Program-made: the position numbers and the translations under genes | The notes under the pieces: model-generated | What the model was told of the DNA's origin: nothing | The model's input: the letters and a program-made list of their open reading frames with translations, nothing else | Databases searched by the model: none | Shown here: one piece after another, positions 63,001 to 64,000 of the stretch | How the letters are laid out: each line of letters begins with the position of its first letter | Numbering within the stretch: the first letter of the stretch is position 1 | From: Erodium maritimum | Taxonomy: Eukaryota; Streptophyta; Magnoliopsida; Geraniales; Geraniaceae | Reading direction: 5' to 3' | Length of the DNA stretch: 64,000 nucleotides | Assembly: GCA_963921825.1 (NCBI GenBank) | Contig: OY997593.1 | Location: 45,399,111 to 45,463,110, forward strand

Positions 63001-63480
63001 TCGGGTCACTCTGGTTGTCTCTTCCGTAGGATGGTAAGGTCTCACAGCTTGAGCATGTTTTCATTCGAGGCAGCAAAGTCAGGTGACCAAACTATATGAC
63101 ATAGATTAGTTAATATAATGTATGTTCTTTGTTTGAAGGTCACATCTTTTAGCAAATTTTTTACACGTTTCAACAGATTTATGGTCATACCAGACATGCT
63201 GAAGAATGCTCCAATGTTCAAGCGTCTGGATGCTAAGATCAAGGTACCTATGTTTTGATTTCTTTTACCTGCAATAACCATGCGTGTGAGGATTAGAGCC
63301 AGTGACCTCATGCTTATTACATGCGGTCCCTGCTACTCCACCCTCAAACTTGTGTTATCTAACTTATCATATTAGTGCACTTAGATTACTTTTTCCTGAT
63401 CCATGATTTTTGAAACATTGAAGGGGAAAAGCTCGTCTCTTGGAGTAGGGAGGGGAAGAGCTGTTGCAATGCGCGCTAGA
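60096..63480 (+). CDS. SmD3: Spliceosomal Sm protein D3 (partial, 3' end beyond window)
   Basis: Exons 60096-60254, 63030-63082, 63177-63243 and 63424-63480 join in phase and give the first 112 residues: the Sm1 motif ([24 protein letters not shown]) and the Sm2 motif ([17 protein letters not shown]), then [19 protein letters not shown] and the start of the Arg/Gly tail ([11 protein letters not shown]). A GT donor follows at 63481, so the RG-rich C-terminus lies in one or more exons after a partly visible intron. SmD3 is part of the heptameric Sm ring on U1, U2, U4 and U5 snRNAs, assembled with SmB in the cytoplasm and imported to the nucleus; its tail arginines are symmetrically methylated in the family. 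Intron 1 is 2775 bp and contains an inverted LTR pair. Confidence 0.95.
61019..61225. repeat. Partly duplicated segment in SmD3 intron 1
   Basis: Two related stretches, about 61019-61092 and 61150-61225, share AATAAG..., CACCTAT(T/C)AACTTG and TTAGGTGGGTTG. Between them is AGTCCCACATTGAAAAGATGTGGGCCC. This looks like an old short interspersed element or MITE; class unknown. Another tRNA-like phrase (TCTAGTGGTCAAGT) lies at 61469-61482 and a related one at about 62718-62732. Confidence 0.4.
61514..62690. repeat. Inverted pair of LTR-like sequences in SmD3 intron 1
   Basis: The left arm 61514-61916 reads TGTTATGAGTCC...GACTGTAACA. The right arm starts 62328 (TGTTATGGTCTCAG) and is homologous to the reverse complement of the left arm as far as about 62690 (shared CTCGTTAATC(A/G)AGCTCTCA, AACAATATGCTTCCT, TACTTAACTAACTAGTAATA). 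A 411-bp spacer separates them, with one methionine-tRNA primer-binding site facing the minus direction (62312-62324) and a minus ORF of 62 codons. Normal LTR elements have direct LTRs, so this is a rearranged or composite insertion. Confidence 0.75.
62312..62324 (-). other. Primer-binding site beside the right inverted LTR
   Basis: The minus strand reads TGGTATCAGAGCC, three bases after the LTR end ACCATAACA, the usual tRNA-iMet site. Confidence 0.8.
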
Positions 63481-64000
63481 GTAAGTTTTCCTATATTGTT
63501 TGTATTTCAATTCAGACCTTGATAGTTTGTACTGCATATCACTCCAATGAAACACATTGCAGTAACATATCTCAAAGAAACCTAAGGTTAGAGCTTTAAT
63601 GATTTGGCATTCGTTTAGGGAAATTTCATAAAATATGCTTCTTAATGTATGAAATTTGTTTTTTATGCTAGCATAATTTATAATTTGAAATATATGCTTC
63701 TCATGCTTTTTAAGACATAAATACCCTCAATGTAATTTAAACAAAACTAGATACTCCTAGTCTTCGTCTTCTCTCTTTCCCTCTCAAGACCAACGAAATC
63801 ATGCGGATGAACCTTTCTTTTCGGATGAACGAGATAATATTAAAACCCTTAAACCAATTAGAACCACTAGCATGACAACATATATGTCTTGCATAGTGTA
63901 AACTGTTTTATACTTCACCGTCATCTCAAATACGTTACCTATCTTCCGTAGTGCCTTTTTTAAGCACTGCAAATCTCCTCACCTATCTTCTCCCTACCCG
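63481..64000 (+). other. SmD3 intron 4 (part)
   Basis: Intron sequence from the GTAAGT donor to the window end. An AT-rich stretch from about 63619 (AGGGAAATTTCATAAAATATG) resembles the start of a MITE, but its partner end is outside the window. Confidence 0.5.

Overview
This is a stretch of nuclear DNA from a flowering plant, probably a dicot. It has spliced plant genes with GT-AG introns, Ty1/copia and Ty3/gypsy retrotransposons primed by initiator-methionine tRNA, plant L1-type ORF1 fragments (DUF4283 plus CCHC knuckle), and Mutator-like, PIF/Harbinger and hAT-type DNA elements. It holds only three host genes. Nearly everything else is transposable-element sequence, much of it nested. There is no sign of a prokaryotic system or CRISPR.

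Layout. 1-18,091: a pile-up of LTR elements on the minus strand. An old copia element (copy B; its 3' LTR fragment ends at 2406 and its 5' LTR is 16,404-18,091) was hit by a complete young copia element of the same family (copy A, 2582-11,520, GTGGA target duplication, two 1676-bp LTRs). Separately, a gypsy element (1-2130) landed in copy B's 3' LTR. 18,092-20,738: the end of a Mutator-like element, then a minus-strand LINE-like element that carries only ORF1. 20,739-24,420: a B2-type cyclin gene with two mitosis-type MSA motifs upstream. 25,319-36,276: two PIF/Harbinger elements side by side, the first split by an 8-kb Mutator-like element that carries a decayed mudrA transposase and a small GRF zinc-finger gene. 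36,307-38,075: a non-coding retroposon with hairpin minisatellites. 39,003-44,274: the dolichol-phosphate mannose synthase gene (minus), whose last intron is swollen by a solo LTR and a 1.5-kb non-autonomous LTR element. 44,753-59,912: more ORF1-only LINE-like copies, a Mutator-like element, three hAT-like elements and two solo LTRs, several with exact target duplications. 60,096 to the window end: the spliceosomal SmD3 gene (plus, last exon or exons beyond the window), with an inverted pair of LTRs in intron 1.

How the genes relate. The three host genes act in unrelated processes: mitotic entry (cyclin B), ER glycosylation and GPI anchoring (Dol-P-Man synthase), and pre-mRNA splicing (SmD3). 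They are not an operon or cluster. The most unusual material is a recurring ORF1-only LINE-like family (five copies, comparable in architecture to mammalian HAL1), the GRF gene carried inside the Mutator-like element, the hairpin-array retroposon at 36.3-38.1 kb, and the inverted LTR pair in the SmD3 intron. Exon limits and element ends were read by eye from splice consensus, terminal repeats and target duplications; no database search was possible.
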